Source: Flavobacteriaceae bacterium (lineage in GTDB: Bacteria; Bacteroidota; Bacteroidia; Flavobacteriales; Flavobacteriaceae). From it: DNA of 41,634 nt. The notes beneath the pieces are model-generated. The model searched no databases. It saw only the letters and a list, made by a program, of their open reading frames with translations, and was not told the DNA's origin. A program made the position numbers and the translations under genes. The stretch lies in NCBI GenBank assembly GCA_024635765.1, contig JAGXIE010000189.1, positions 1-41,634 on the forward strand, in the 5' to 3' direction. Positions 1 to 7,155 of this stretch are shown here, piece after piece. Within the stretch, counting starts at the first letter, position 1; the number at the start of each line of letters is the position of its first letter.

Positions 1-59
1 AAACGTTCTTCGGTAAATTCTTCATCAAATAAACCCTTTTTACCTTGTGTTTTATACAT
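1..59 (-). CDS. Partial N-terminus, possibly IS5-type transposase
   Basis: A minus-strand ATG at 59-57 opens a frame of 19 codons to the window edge, beginning MYKTQGKKGLFDEEF. The beginning resembles the N-terminus of some Bacteroidota IS5/IS1182-type transposases (short basic start, then a Leu-Phe-Asp motif), but 19 residues cannot settle the family. It lies downstream of the SulP gene on the same strand, separated by 136 bp that hold a hairpin. It could equally be a small unrelated gene. Confidence 0.35.
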   Translation of the reverse strand, partial: MYKTQGKKGLFDEEFTEER

Positions 60-108
60 TTTTTATCGGTTGGAATTATACTTTAAATTTAACCATAATT
101 ATCTGTTT

Positions 109-162
109 AACAATGGAGTAATTTTTAGAAGTCCCCTAAAGGAAATTAGGTTACTCATTGTT
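109..162 (-). terminator. Nested hairpin downstream of the SulP gene
   Basis: The outer arms are AACAATG-g-AGTAA (109-121) and TTACTCATTGTT (151-162), 12 pairs with one bulged base. A short inner stem is TTTAG (124-128) with CTAAA (136-140). It begins 33 bp past the stop of the last gene of the icd-to-SulP run, so it is placed to act as a transcription end or 3' stabiliser. There is no clear U tract after it on the minus strand, so the terminator call is tentative. Confidence 0.35.
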
Positions 163-195
163 TTAAATTTTATAATTTCTTAATGGAGCATAACA

Positions 196-1845
196 CTACA
201 AGTTTTCTTTGGCTCTTTCAATGGCTATATGAATTTCTTCAACAACAAAATCGCTTTCTATAAATGCGAAGACTTCATTTTTTTCAAAATCTTTCCGCAG
301 AGGCTTCCCAATACCCGAAATTATAACTTTTATTTTTCGAGCCTTGTAGGTTTTTATTATTTCTTTAATGCTATGATATCCTGTCGCATCGATTAATGGG
401 ACATAACGCATTCTAATAATAATAACTTTGGGCTGGAAATGAGTATTGGTAATGGTTTCCTGGAATTGTCTTGCTGCACCAAAAAATAGTGGGCCATTAA
501 TTTCATATAAAATAACGCCTTTGGGTATGTCCAATAGTTCTTCATCAAAAAGATGTTCTTTCGTTTTATCGTCAGATGAAAAATCCTGAATATTAACCGA
601 TTCACTCATCCGTTTCATAAAAATAAAACTAGATAAAACGATCCCAATTTCTATTGCAATTACCAAGTCAAAAATAACGGTAAGAAAGAAAGTCGTCAGC
701 AAAATAATAATATCCATTCTATTGCCTTTTAGAATAGACCTGAATTGCTTCCATTCACTCATATGGTAGGCCACAACGATTAAAATACCGGCTAGACATG
801 ACATAGGTATCAATTTGGCATAGGGTGCAAATAAAAGCATAATAGCCAATAATACCAAGGCGTGAACAATCCCGGCAATTGGTGTTCTTCCTCCATTTTT
901 AACATTGGTTGCTGTTCTAGCAATGGCTCCTGTTGCAGGAATACCACCAAAGAGAGATGACATGATGTTTGCCGCTCCTTGTGCTACTAATTCCATATTT
1001 GAGCGGTGTTTTCCTCCTATCATTGAATCTGAAACTACGGCAGAAAGGAGTGATTCTATACTTCCCAGTATCGCTATGGCAAATGCTGGCTGAATAAGCG
1101 CTTGAATAGTCTCAAAATCAACATCCGGAATATGTGGAAAGCCCAACTTATTTGAAATAGTCCCAAAATTACTTTCAATGGTATCTACAGGAATGTCAAA
1201 TACAACAACAACTATGGTAGATAAAACTATGGCAATGATAGATCCTGGAATCTTTTTTATTATTTTTTGAAAATAAAGCGTAATAATAATAGTTGCCACT
1301 GCAATACTAATAGCATACCAATTGATGTTGTGAAAATTATTAAAATACACGGTCCATTTCCCTATAAAATCTGCAGGAACTTTCGCAATATGAAGTCCGA
1401 AAAAGTCATTAATTTGTGAGGAGAAAATAATGAGTGCAATCCCACTTGTGAAACCTACTATAAGAGAATACGGGATATATTTTAATAAATTTCCTAACCG
1501 CGCCAATCCAAATCCAATAATGATAAAGCCAGCCATAAAAGTAGCGATGGTCAACCCATCTGTCCCGTATTGTTGAACAATGCCATAAACTATTACAATG
1601 AAAGCTCCTGTTGGCCCTCCAATTTGAACCCGACTTCCTCCAAAAGTTGAAATAATTATTCCTGCGATAATTGCCGTTAAGATTCCTTTTTCAGGAGAAA
1701 CACCTGAAGCAATGGCGAAAGCAATAGCCAATGGTAATGCAACAATGCCCACTATTAATCCCGAAAGAATATCTTTTGTTAACGTTTCTTTTGTTATGCC
1801 TTGTTTTAAAAGAGAAAATAATTTTGGTATGAATTCTTTGTGCAT
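196..1845 (-). CDS. SulP-family anion transporter with STAS domain
   Basis: This 549-residue inner-membrane protein has the SulP/SLC26 plan. A cytoplasmic N-terminus is followed by the conserved first helices (GLIVGIVALPLAIAFAIASG, about residues 29-48) and a multi-pass core with GGPTGAF and the GGIPATGAIART motif near residue 300. A C-terminal STAS domain (about 440-545) contains the DATGYHSI loop. Such proteins carry sulfate, bicarbonate or dicarboxylates by symport or exchange, and the substrate cannot be read from sequence. It is the last gene of a minus-strand run, 52 bp after the DUF983 gene. Its neighbours isocitrate dehydrogenase and malic enzyme both release CO2, so bicarbonate or a C4-dicarboxylate is a reasonable guess, not a demonstrated substrate. 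Confidence 0.9.
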   Translation of the reverse strand: MHKEFIPKLFSLLKQGITKETLTKDILSGLIVGIVALPLAIAFAIASGVSPEKGILTAIIAGIIISTFGGSRVQIGGPTGAFIVIVYGIVQQYGTDGLTIATFMAGFIIIGFGLARLGNLLKYIPYSLIVGFTSGIALIIFSSQINDFFGLHIAKVPADFIGKWTVYFNNFHNINWYAISIAVATIIITLYFQKIIKKIPGSIIAIVLSTIVVVVFDIPVDTIESNFGTISNKLGFPHIPDVDFETIQALIQPAFAIAILGSIESLLSAVVSDSMIGGKHRSNMELVAQGAANIMSSLFGGIPATGAIARTATNVKNGGRTPIAGIVHALVLLAIMLLFAPYAKLIPMSCLAGILIVVAYHMSEWKQFRSILKGNRMDIIILLTTFFLTVIFDLVIAIEIGIVLSSFIFMKRMSESVNIQDFSSDDKTKEHLFDEELLDIPKGVILYEINGPLFFGAARQFQETITNTHFQPKVIIIRMRYVPLIDATGYHSIKEIIKTYKARKIKVIISGIGKPLRKDFEKNEVFAFIESDFVVEEIHIAIERAKENL

Positions 1846-1897
1846 GGGTTTATTGATTCATTATTCTATAAATATTGCGTTTAGCGTTTATTATAAA

Positions 1898-2275
1898 TCA
1901 CCACTTTGTTGTATAATCAATGGTCATAGTCAATAAAACTGCTCTTGCGATCCGCATTAAAGGAATTTGTAACATAAAACTGAAGAGTACAATAAATGGG
2001 AAAATAATTTTAAAAAAGCCGTTAATACTGTCTAATGAATATCCTAATATGATTACTGGGATAAAAATTAAAAGCACAATAGGATAGCTAATCCATAAAG
2101 CAGCAGTATAAAATCCTGGTTCAAGCTTAAAATCTTGCTTACAATGAGGGCATTTATCGGGCATTTCCAAGATTCGTGTAAACACAAAAAATCCTGGATT
2201 ATTGAACAAATTTCCAATATGGCAACGTGGGCATTTTAATTTTAAAACACTGTATAGCTTTGTTCCCTTTTTCAT
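1898..2275 (-). CDS. DUF983 zinc-ribbon membrane protein
   Basis: A 125-residue protein with two CxxC pairs typical of DUF983: KCPRCHIGNLF near residue 14 and CPHCKQDF near residue 41. Two hydrophobic segments follow (about 58-80 and 88-110). The motif LEPGFYTAALWISYP lies between the second Cys pair and the first membrane segment. The four cysteines probably hold one zinc ion on the cytoplasmic face. No biochemical role is established for the family. It sits 33 bp after the malic enzyme gene and 52 bp before the SulP gene on the same strand, so it is likely co-transcribed with them. Confidence 0.85.
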   Translation of the reverse strand: MKKGTKLYSVLKLKCPRCHIGNLFNNPGFFVFTRILEMPDKCPHCKQDFKLEPGFYTAALWISYPIVLLIFIPVIILGYSLDSINGFFKIIFPFIVLFSFMLQIPLMRIARAVLLTMTIDYTTKW

Positions 2276-2308
2276 GAAGTTTTAAAATGGATATTTTTGA
2301 ATTATTGT

Positions 2309-3922
2309 TTAGTAATTTGGATTATACATATAGTCTTTAATGGTTTGCTTTAGATTTTTCGGTTTTTCATTTCTAGCAATACCTAATTCATACGCTTTTT
2401 CGGCGACCGCAAATGCAATCTCTAAAGAAATAACTCTAATTTCATTCAACCGTGGATACAAGGCACCATCTTCTATATTTTTATCACTTACCATATCAGC
2501 AAGTGTTTTAGCGGCAGTTAAGAATAACTCATCTGGAATTATTGATGCATTGGCAATAATGGCTCCTAAACCCATTCCTGGGAACACATAAGCATTGTTA
2601 CCCTGTCCAGGGTGAAATTCTTTATTATTTAATTGAACCAAATCAAACGGACTTCCGCTAGCAAAAACGGCTTTTCCATGACTCCAGTTATAGGCTTGCT
2701 CAGCAGTACATTCTGCCCTTGAAGTTGGGTTTGACAAAGCAAAAATAACTGGTCGTTCGTTAACCTCACTCATCACCTCAATTGCTTCTTTAGTAAATGC
2801 ACCGAAGGATCCAGTAGCTCCAATTAACACATGAGGTTTTATCGCTTTAATCGATTCAATAAAATTTAAGGATTTGTGCTGATGTGCATAAGGTAAATTA
2901 TGTGGCATTAAATCAGTTCTACTTGACTCCACTAGTCCATTAAGATCAATAAACCATAAACGCTCTAATGCTTCATGTTTAGTCAACCCTTCTTTTACCA
3001 ATGCCAAAACCAATAGATCGGCTATTCCCGTTGCTGCTGACCCTGCACCTAGAAACATAATTCGCAAATCTGAAAAAGGAATTTTCGTTATGCGAGTGGT
3101 TGCATATAAACCTGCTAATGCTACTGCTGCAGTCCCTTGAATATCGTCATTAAAGCAAAGTACTTTTTCTTTATAAATATTCAATAAAGCGTAAGCATTG
3201 GGGGTCAAAAAGTCTTCAAACTGAATGAGCGCATTTGGATATTTTTCTTGAACCGCCATTACGAATTCGTCGACCAGCTCAAAATAATCTTTTCCCTCTA
3301 ATCGTTCTTTGGGATATCCTAAATACAAAATATCTTCTCGTATGTCTTTATTATTTGTGCCAACATCCAACATAACAGGCAAGCATTGGCTAGGTTGAAT
3401 ACCTGCACATGCCGTATATAAAGCTAACTTTCCTATTGGAATTCCCATCCCGTTAGCTCCTAGATCTCCCAGTCCCAATATGCGTTGTCCATCAGTTATA
3501 ACGATAATCCGTATATCTTTTTCTGGCCAATTTTTTAGAATTTTTAATATTTCCCCCTTATCGTCAGGAGTGATATAAAATCCTTTGGCCCGCCTAAAAA
3601 TATGCGAAAATTCTATACAAGCTTCTCCTACAGTTGGGGTATAAACTATAGGCATTATTTCTTCTATATAGTCACTAACAATTCTATAATATAACTTTTC
3701 ATTTCGGTCTTGTAGCGCCGACAACATTATATAACGCTCAATGTTTGAATCTTTACGACGCAAACCTTCGATAACCCTTTTCACTTGAATGTTTTGACCG
3801 ACAATGGAGTATGGCAACAAACCTCTTAAACCTAATTGTTCTCTTTCATGTTTTGAAAAAGCCAAGGATTTACTTATTCTTCCTTCATATAAAACTTCGA
3901 AACCTTTTTTATTTAAAATCAT
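2309..3922 (-). CDS. maeA: Malic enzyme (oxaloacetate-decarboxylating, SfcA/MaeA type)
   Basis: This 537-residue cytoplasmic enzyme oxidatively decarboxylates malate to pyruvate, CO2 and NAD(P)H. The large-subunit-type malic enzyme signatures are present: MPIVYTPTVGEACIEF with the catalytic Tyr (about residue 93), ITDGQRILGLGDLGANGMG (about 141-160) followed by the catalytic Lys in GIPIGKLALY, the metal-site segment IQFEDF, and CFNDDIQGTAAV. A Rossmann dinucleotide motif FLGAGSAATGI and the C-terminal ALSNPTSRAECT follow. The length fits the 540-565 residue SfcA class rather than the shorter or PTA-fused MaeB class. Cofactor preference is not decided. It starts 15 bp after the isocitrate dehydrogenase stop, consistent with one operon. 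Confidence 0.93.
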   Translation of the reverse strand: MILNKKGFEVLYEGRISKSLAFSKHEREQLGLRGLLPYSIVGQNIQVKRVIEGLRRKDSNIERYIMLSALQDRNEKLYYRIVSDYIEEIMPIVYTPTVGEACIEFSHIFRRAKGFYITPDDKGEILKILKNWPEKDIRIIVITDGQRILGLGDLGANGMGIPIGKLALYTACAGIQPSQCLPVMLDVGTNNKDIREDILYLGYPKERLEGKDYFELVDEFVMAVQEKYPNALIQFEDFLTPNAYALLNIYKEKVLCFNDDIQGTAAVALAGLYATTRITKIPFSDLRIMFLGAGSAATGIADLLVLALVKEGLTKHEALERLWFIDLNGLVESSRTDLMPHNLPYAHQHKSLNFIESIKAIKPHVLIGATGSFGAFTKEAIEVMSEVNERPVIFALSNPTSRAECTAEQAYNWSHGKAVFASGSPFDLVQLNNKEFHPGQGNNAYVFPGMGLGAIIANASIIPDELFLTAAKTLADMVSDKNIEDGALYPRLNEIRVISLEIAFAVAEKAYELGIARNEKPKNLKQTIKDYMYNPNY

Positions 3923-3937
3923 TTATTAAATATCCTT

Positions 3938-5158
3938 TTACATATTATCAACAATAGCATTCCCAAATTCCGAACATTTAAGTAAGGTGGCACCTTCCAT
4001 CAAACGCTCAAAATCATAGGTAACTGTTTTTTTACGAATTGCTCCTTTTAGTCCTTTGACTATTAAATCTGCGGCTTCTTGCCAACCCATATATTCCAAC
4101 ATCATTACACCGGAAATGATTTCGGATGAAGGATTCACCTTATCTTGGTCTTTGTATTTGGGTGCGGTACCATGCGTTGCTTCAAATATGGAAATCCCTG
4201 TTTTATAATTTATGTTTGCACCTGGTGCAATTCCTATACCACCTACAATAGCCGCCAAAGCATCAGAGATATAATCTCCGTTTAAGTTCAGTGTTGCAAT
4301 AACATCGTATTGTTCTGGTCTTAAGATGATTTGTTGCAAAAAGGCATCGGCAATGACATCTTTGATTATAACTTGATGTCCACCTTTATTAATCATCTGC
4401 CAAGGGCCTCCTTCATAATCTTTCGCGCCAAATTCATCTTTGGCCAATTGATAGCCCCATTCATTGAATTTGCCCTCGGTGAACTTCATAATATTGCCTT
4501 TATGGACAATAGTGACCGAATGTTTTTTGTGGTCAATTGCATATTGAATGGCCGCTCTCACCAAACGTTCGGTGCCTTCCTTTGAAACTGGTTTTATCCC
4601 AATAGATGTAGTTTCTGGGAAACGAATGGCGGTAACATCCATCTCTTTAATTAGGAAGTTCATTACTTTTTCCAGTTCAGGAGTGCCATTCATCCATTCA
4701 ATACCTGCATAAATATCTTCGGTGTTTTCCCTAAAAATAACCATATTCACTTTTTCAGGATTCTTTACTGGTGAAGGCACGCCTTCATACCATTTTACGG
4801 GTCTTACACAGGCATATAAATCAAGTTGTTGACGTAGTGCCACATTAAGAGACCGCATGCCACCACCAATTGGTGTCGTTAATGGTCCTTTAATGGCCAC
4901 AAGGTATTTATCAATGCTTTTAATGGTATCCTCTGGCAACCACTCTCCTGTTTTCTCAAAAGCCTTTTCACCCGCATATACTTCTTTCCATTTAATCTGT
5001 CTATAATCACCATATGCTTGTTTGATAGCAGCGTCAATTACCATTTTAGTGGCTTTCCAAATATCTGGACCAGTTCCATCACCTTCAATAAAAGGGATTA
5101 TTGGTTTATTTGGGACATGTAGTTTTCCATTAATAAGACTAATTTTACTTTCATTCAT
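3938..5158 (-). CDS. icd: NADP-type isocitrate dehydrogenase
   Basis: This 406-residue TCA-cycle enzyme converts isocitrate to 2-oxoglutarate, CO2 and NADPH. It matches the E. coli Icd class in length. The N-terminus has [14 protein letters not shown]. The substrate-binding block contains [19 protein letters not shown] (Ser and three Arg), followed by [27 protein letters not shown] with the catalytic Lys, [13 protein letters not shown] with metal-binding Asp residues, and [10 protein letters not shown] in the cofactor region. It is the first gene of the minus-strand run and diverges from a Crp/Fnr regulator. A TATGTTTG promoter element lies 26 bp before its start, and a strong palindrome lies further upstream, so control by that regulator is likely. 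Confidence 0.95.
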   Translation of the reverse strand: MNESKISLINGKLHVPNKPIIPFIEGDGTGPDIWKATKMVIDAAIKQAYGDYRQIKWKEVYAGEKAFEKTGEWLPEDTIKSIDKYLVAIKGPLTTPIGGGMRSLNVALRQQLDLYACVRPVKWYEGVPSPVKNPEKVNMVIFRENTEDIYAGIEWMNGTPELEKVMNFLIKEMDVTAIRFPETTSIGIKPVSKEGTERLVRAAIQYAIDHKKHSVTIVHKGNIMKFTEGKFNEWGYQLAKDEFGAKDYEGGPWQMINKGGHQVIIKDVIADAFLQQIILRPEQYDVIATLNLNGDYISDALAAIVGGIGIAPGANINYKTGISIFEATHGTAPKYKDQDKVNPSSEIISGVMMLEYMGWQEAADLIVKGLKGAIRKKTVTYDFERLMEGATLLKCSEFGNAIVDNM

Positions 5159-5183
5159 AATGTAAATTAAGTTAAATTGAATA

Positions 5184-5191
5184 CAAACATA
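5184..5191 (-). promoter_or_regulatory. Candidate -7 element (TAnnTTTG) for icd
   Basis: The minus strand reads TATGTTTG here, a match to the Bacteroidota -7 consensus TAnnTTTG, 25 bp upstream of the icd start codon. A TTTTTG lies further upstream but at shorter spacing (about 14 nt) than usual for a -33 box, so the -33 partner is uncertain. Confidence 0.4.
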
Positions 5192-5206
5192 CGATATATG
5201 TTAATC

Positions 5207-5232
5207 AAAAACATAACATTTGTTATGTTTTT
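5207..5232. promoter_or_regulatory. Perfect palindromic operator, probable Crp/Fnr-type site
   Basis: Twelve-base arms AAAAACATAACA and TGTTATGTTTTT flank a 2-nt TT centre with no mismatch. The symmetric core is ACATAACA-TT-TGTTATGT. It lies in the 101-bp gap between divergent icd and the Crp/Fnr-family gene, centred about 40 bp before the regulator and about 61 bp before icd. Dimeric Crp/Fnr proteins bind such dyads. Autoregulation and joint control of the icd run are the natural inference. Confidence 0.65.
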
Positions 5233-5259
5233 ATATATTATTTATCATATATTTGAGGG

Positions 5260-5964
5260 ATGAAAAAATTCTATTCGCAATTTGATTTTCAGAGTGAACT
5301 GCTTTTTGAAGCATTAACTTCTGAAGAAAAAAAATTAGTATACGATACTATGGAGCCCTTAATTATAAAGAAAGGGAGCCTTTTGTTTTATGAAGAAGGA
5401 ATTCCTACGGGCATCTTTCAGATTAAGAAAGGGAAAGCGAAAAAGTTTAAACGTGGTTTTTCCGGAACAGAACAAATCTTTTACATCTACACCACTGGTG
5501 ATGTATTAGGGTATCACGCTTTATTTGGAGAAGAGCGCTATCAAGATTCCTGCGAAGCCTTGGAGGATCTGGAAGTAAATTTCATAGCTAAAGATGTATT
5601 TTTTCAATTATTACTTGATATTCCTGCTTTACAACGAACTTTTATAAAAAATATAGGGCATGAGTTCGGGGTTCTTGCCAATATTATTGCTGTACTTGCC
5701 CAAAAAAATCTTAATGCCCGATTGGCTATTAATTTGCTCATTTTAGAAAATAGATTCCAAAAACATGATAACACAAGCGGTATTGATTTAACACGAGAAG
5801 ATTTGGCCAATATTATAGGCACTTCACCAGAAAGTTTGGGGAGGAGCCTCAAACAGTTTAAGGATGAAGGGATTATTGAAATTGATAAAAGAGTTATTTT
5901 TATAAAAAATGAAGATTTAATATTTAAACTGTTAAACATTACAGGTACCGAAAACACCCCTTAA
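5260..5964 (+). CDS. Crp/Fnr-family transcriptional regulator
   Basis: A 234-residue cytoplasmic regulator. Residues 15-130 form a cyclic-nucleotide-binding-like beta roll (KKGSLLFYEEGIPTGIFQIKKG, with glycines at the expected turns). A long dimerisation helix follows, then a winged-helix HTH at about 165-215 (LTREDLANIIGTSPESLGR, then LKQFKDEGIIEI). No N-terminal Cys cluster for a 4Fe-4S centre is seen, so it is not a classical oxygen-sensing Fnr. The ligand is unknown. The start is supported by a TATATTTG element at 5248-5255, which would place transcription almost at the ATG (a leaderless or very short leader). Its end overlaps the convergent integrase fragment by 4 bp. It probably binds the palindrome just upstream. 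Confidence 0.88.
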   Translation: MKKFYSQFDFQSELLFEALTSEEKKLVYDTMEPLIIKKGSLLFYEEGIPTGIFQIKKGKAKKFKRGFSGTEQIFYIYTTGDVLGYHALFGEERYQDSCEALEDLEVNFIAKDVFFQLLLDIPALQRTFIKNIGHEFGVLANIIAVLAQKNLNARLAINLLILENRFQKHDNTSGIDLTREDLANIIGTSPESLGRSLKQFKDEGIIEIDKRVIFIKNEDLIFKLLNITGTENTP

Positions 5965-6338
5965 TCATCTTGGAATTGCAACAAAAAGTCGGGTGTTATA
6001 TTTTCTTCTTTGACTTTATTTATCCTTTGGCTATGAAGTTCATTATTATCCTGAAATGGATTATAGCCTTCTTGGAGTAGTTTTAATAAGCGTTTTCTAT
6101 AAAGTCCTAATATAAAATAACGGGAGTCTTTCGTTTGATAGCGGTTGGTTTTACCGTAAATGTTTTTCATTCGTTTGAGCCTACCCGTTTTAGGGTCCAC
6201 AAATGAAAAGCAAACATACCAACGCTTGGCAAGGTCTCCATCAGCATCATAAATTTTGGGCTCAGAAAATAGGACTTTGTGTTCCGAATCGTGTTCTTTT
6301 TGAGACTCTAAGGTAAGTAATTCTAAAATATTTTGCAT
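5961..6338 (-). pseudogene. Integrase N-terminal fragment (tyrosine recombinase arm domain)
   Basis: The 125-residue frame resembles the arm-type DNA-binding N-terminus of Bacteroidota tyrosine recombinases: an EPKIYDADGDLAKRWYVCFS strand followed by DPKTGRLKRMKNIYGK, then a helix ending in LLKLLQEGYNPF. In intact integrases this leads into a SAM-like core-binding domain and an Arg-His-Arg-Tyr catalytic domain. Here the similarity stops after about residue 105, and the protein ends at QFQDD with no catalytic part. The frame is intact up to that point. The start ATG abuts the T tract of a terminator hairpin, and a tRNA 3'-end-like att piece lies 52 bp upstream. It is best read as a remnant of an integrated element; a functional DNA-binding excisionase-like protein is less likely. 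Confidence 0.65.
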
Positions 6339-6369
6339 AAAAAAACGGTTTAGAGTGAACTAAACCGTT
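6339..6369 (-). terminator. Intrinsic terminator downstream of the tRNA-like fragment
   Basis: On the minus strand, arms at 6369-6360 and 6353-6344 form a 10-bp perfect stem (AACGGTTTAG paired with CTAAACCGTT) with a 6-nt loop. Seven consecutive T follow immediately (6345-6339, the last pairs overlapping the stem base). It is positioned as the original terminator of a tRNA transcript whose 3' end survives at 6391-6414. The T run touches the start codon of the integrase fragment. Confidence 0.7.
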
Positions 6370-6390
6370 GATTTTAGAGGATTCTCATCT

Positions 6391-6414
6391 TGTAGCGGGA
6401 ACTGGACTCGAACC
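6391..6414 (-). other. tRNA 3'-end-like fragment, probable att site remnant
   Basis: The minus strand reads GGTTCGAGTCC followed by AGTTCCCGCTACA. This has the T-loop TTCGAGT, a CCAGT 3' T-stem strand, a TCCCGCT acceptor strand and an A discriminator. The 5' half of the T stem is corrupted and no tRNA body (no AGCGGGA acceptor start, no anticodon arm) lies upstream. It therefore is not a working tRNA. It resembles the duplicated tRNA 3' end left at one boundary of an element integrated by a tyrosine recombinase. The parent tRNA may be an elongator tRNA-Met, but this is a memory-based guess. Confidence 0.6.
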
Positions 6415-7155
6415 GATCAGTTTTTTTTTTAAGTTTATCTTCTTAAAGAATACATAATAAACTATAATTTTAAATATGAATATTATTTTTTAAAATAATT
6501 TTAGTTTATTTACATTAGAATATTTGATACTTAAAAAAAAAAGTTACCCTATGAGTTACCCCTATAGAAACTTAAAAAGCTTAACCCATTGATATTACTG
6601 ATAAAATTTAAAGGTCAGCGGAACCTCTTTCTCTATAAACTTTCATATTAAAAAAACATTACTATTTTAGTTACCCAAAGGCAACCTAAAAACATAACCT
6701 CTTGAATTTACAGATGAAAATAAACTAGGTTCGGAGATTGGGAATGAATAATCGATTGACTTTAGAAATCCTTGTCAATTAATTAATCCCGGCCCCAAAT
6801 CTAAATAAAAGAAATCAATTTTTATTATTTGGCACATTTAAACTGTTATAGATTGTGCTTGATTTTAAATTGACGATATACATATGAATATTGATTAAAC
6901 TCTTTTGTGTATAGAACACTAATAACAAAGAGATTAAAAAGAGTATTTTATAAACTGCTCAAATATATGCTCAAACTATTTTAGATAAAGGAGAGAATTT
7001 GCATTTTCATATAATCCAACCATTTGATTAAAATATATTTCTCTTTTTCATGCTCTTTCTTCTTCAAAAACCCATATTGATATACATTATATAAGACCAA
7101 GTGGGTACATGTTTAGAGATTGTAAAGCCTTATAAATTTAATTTTGAATGGCTTA
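6415..7155. other. Gene-free stretch with repeated GTTACCC heptamers
   Basis: No convincing coding frame is seen in this AT-rich stretch between the att-like site and the regulator gene. GTTACCC occurs at 6543-6549, 6555-6561 and 6670-6676. The segments beginning at 6555 and 6670 also look like diverged copies of each other for about 50 bp (shared AGTTACCC, AACCTAAAAA or AACTTAAAAA-like, TTACnGATnAAAAT). Such heptamers could be arm-type integrase sites or the decayed end of an element. Confidence 0.4.

Noticed and set aside
6391-6414. A functional tRNA gene on the minus strand
   Set aside because: Only the T-loop and 3' acceptor strand are present; no 5' acceptor, D arm or anticodon arm exists upstream.
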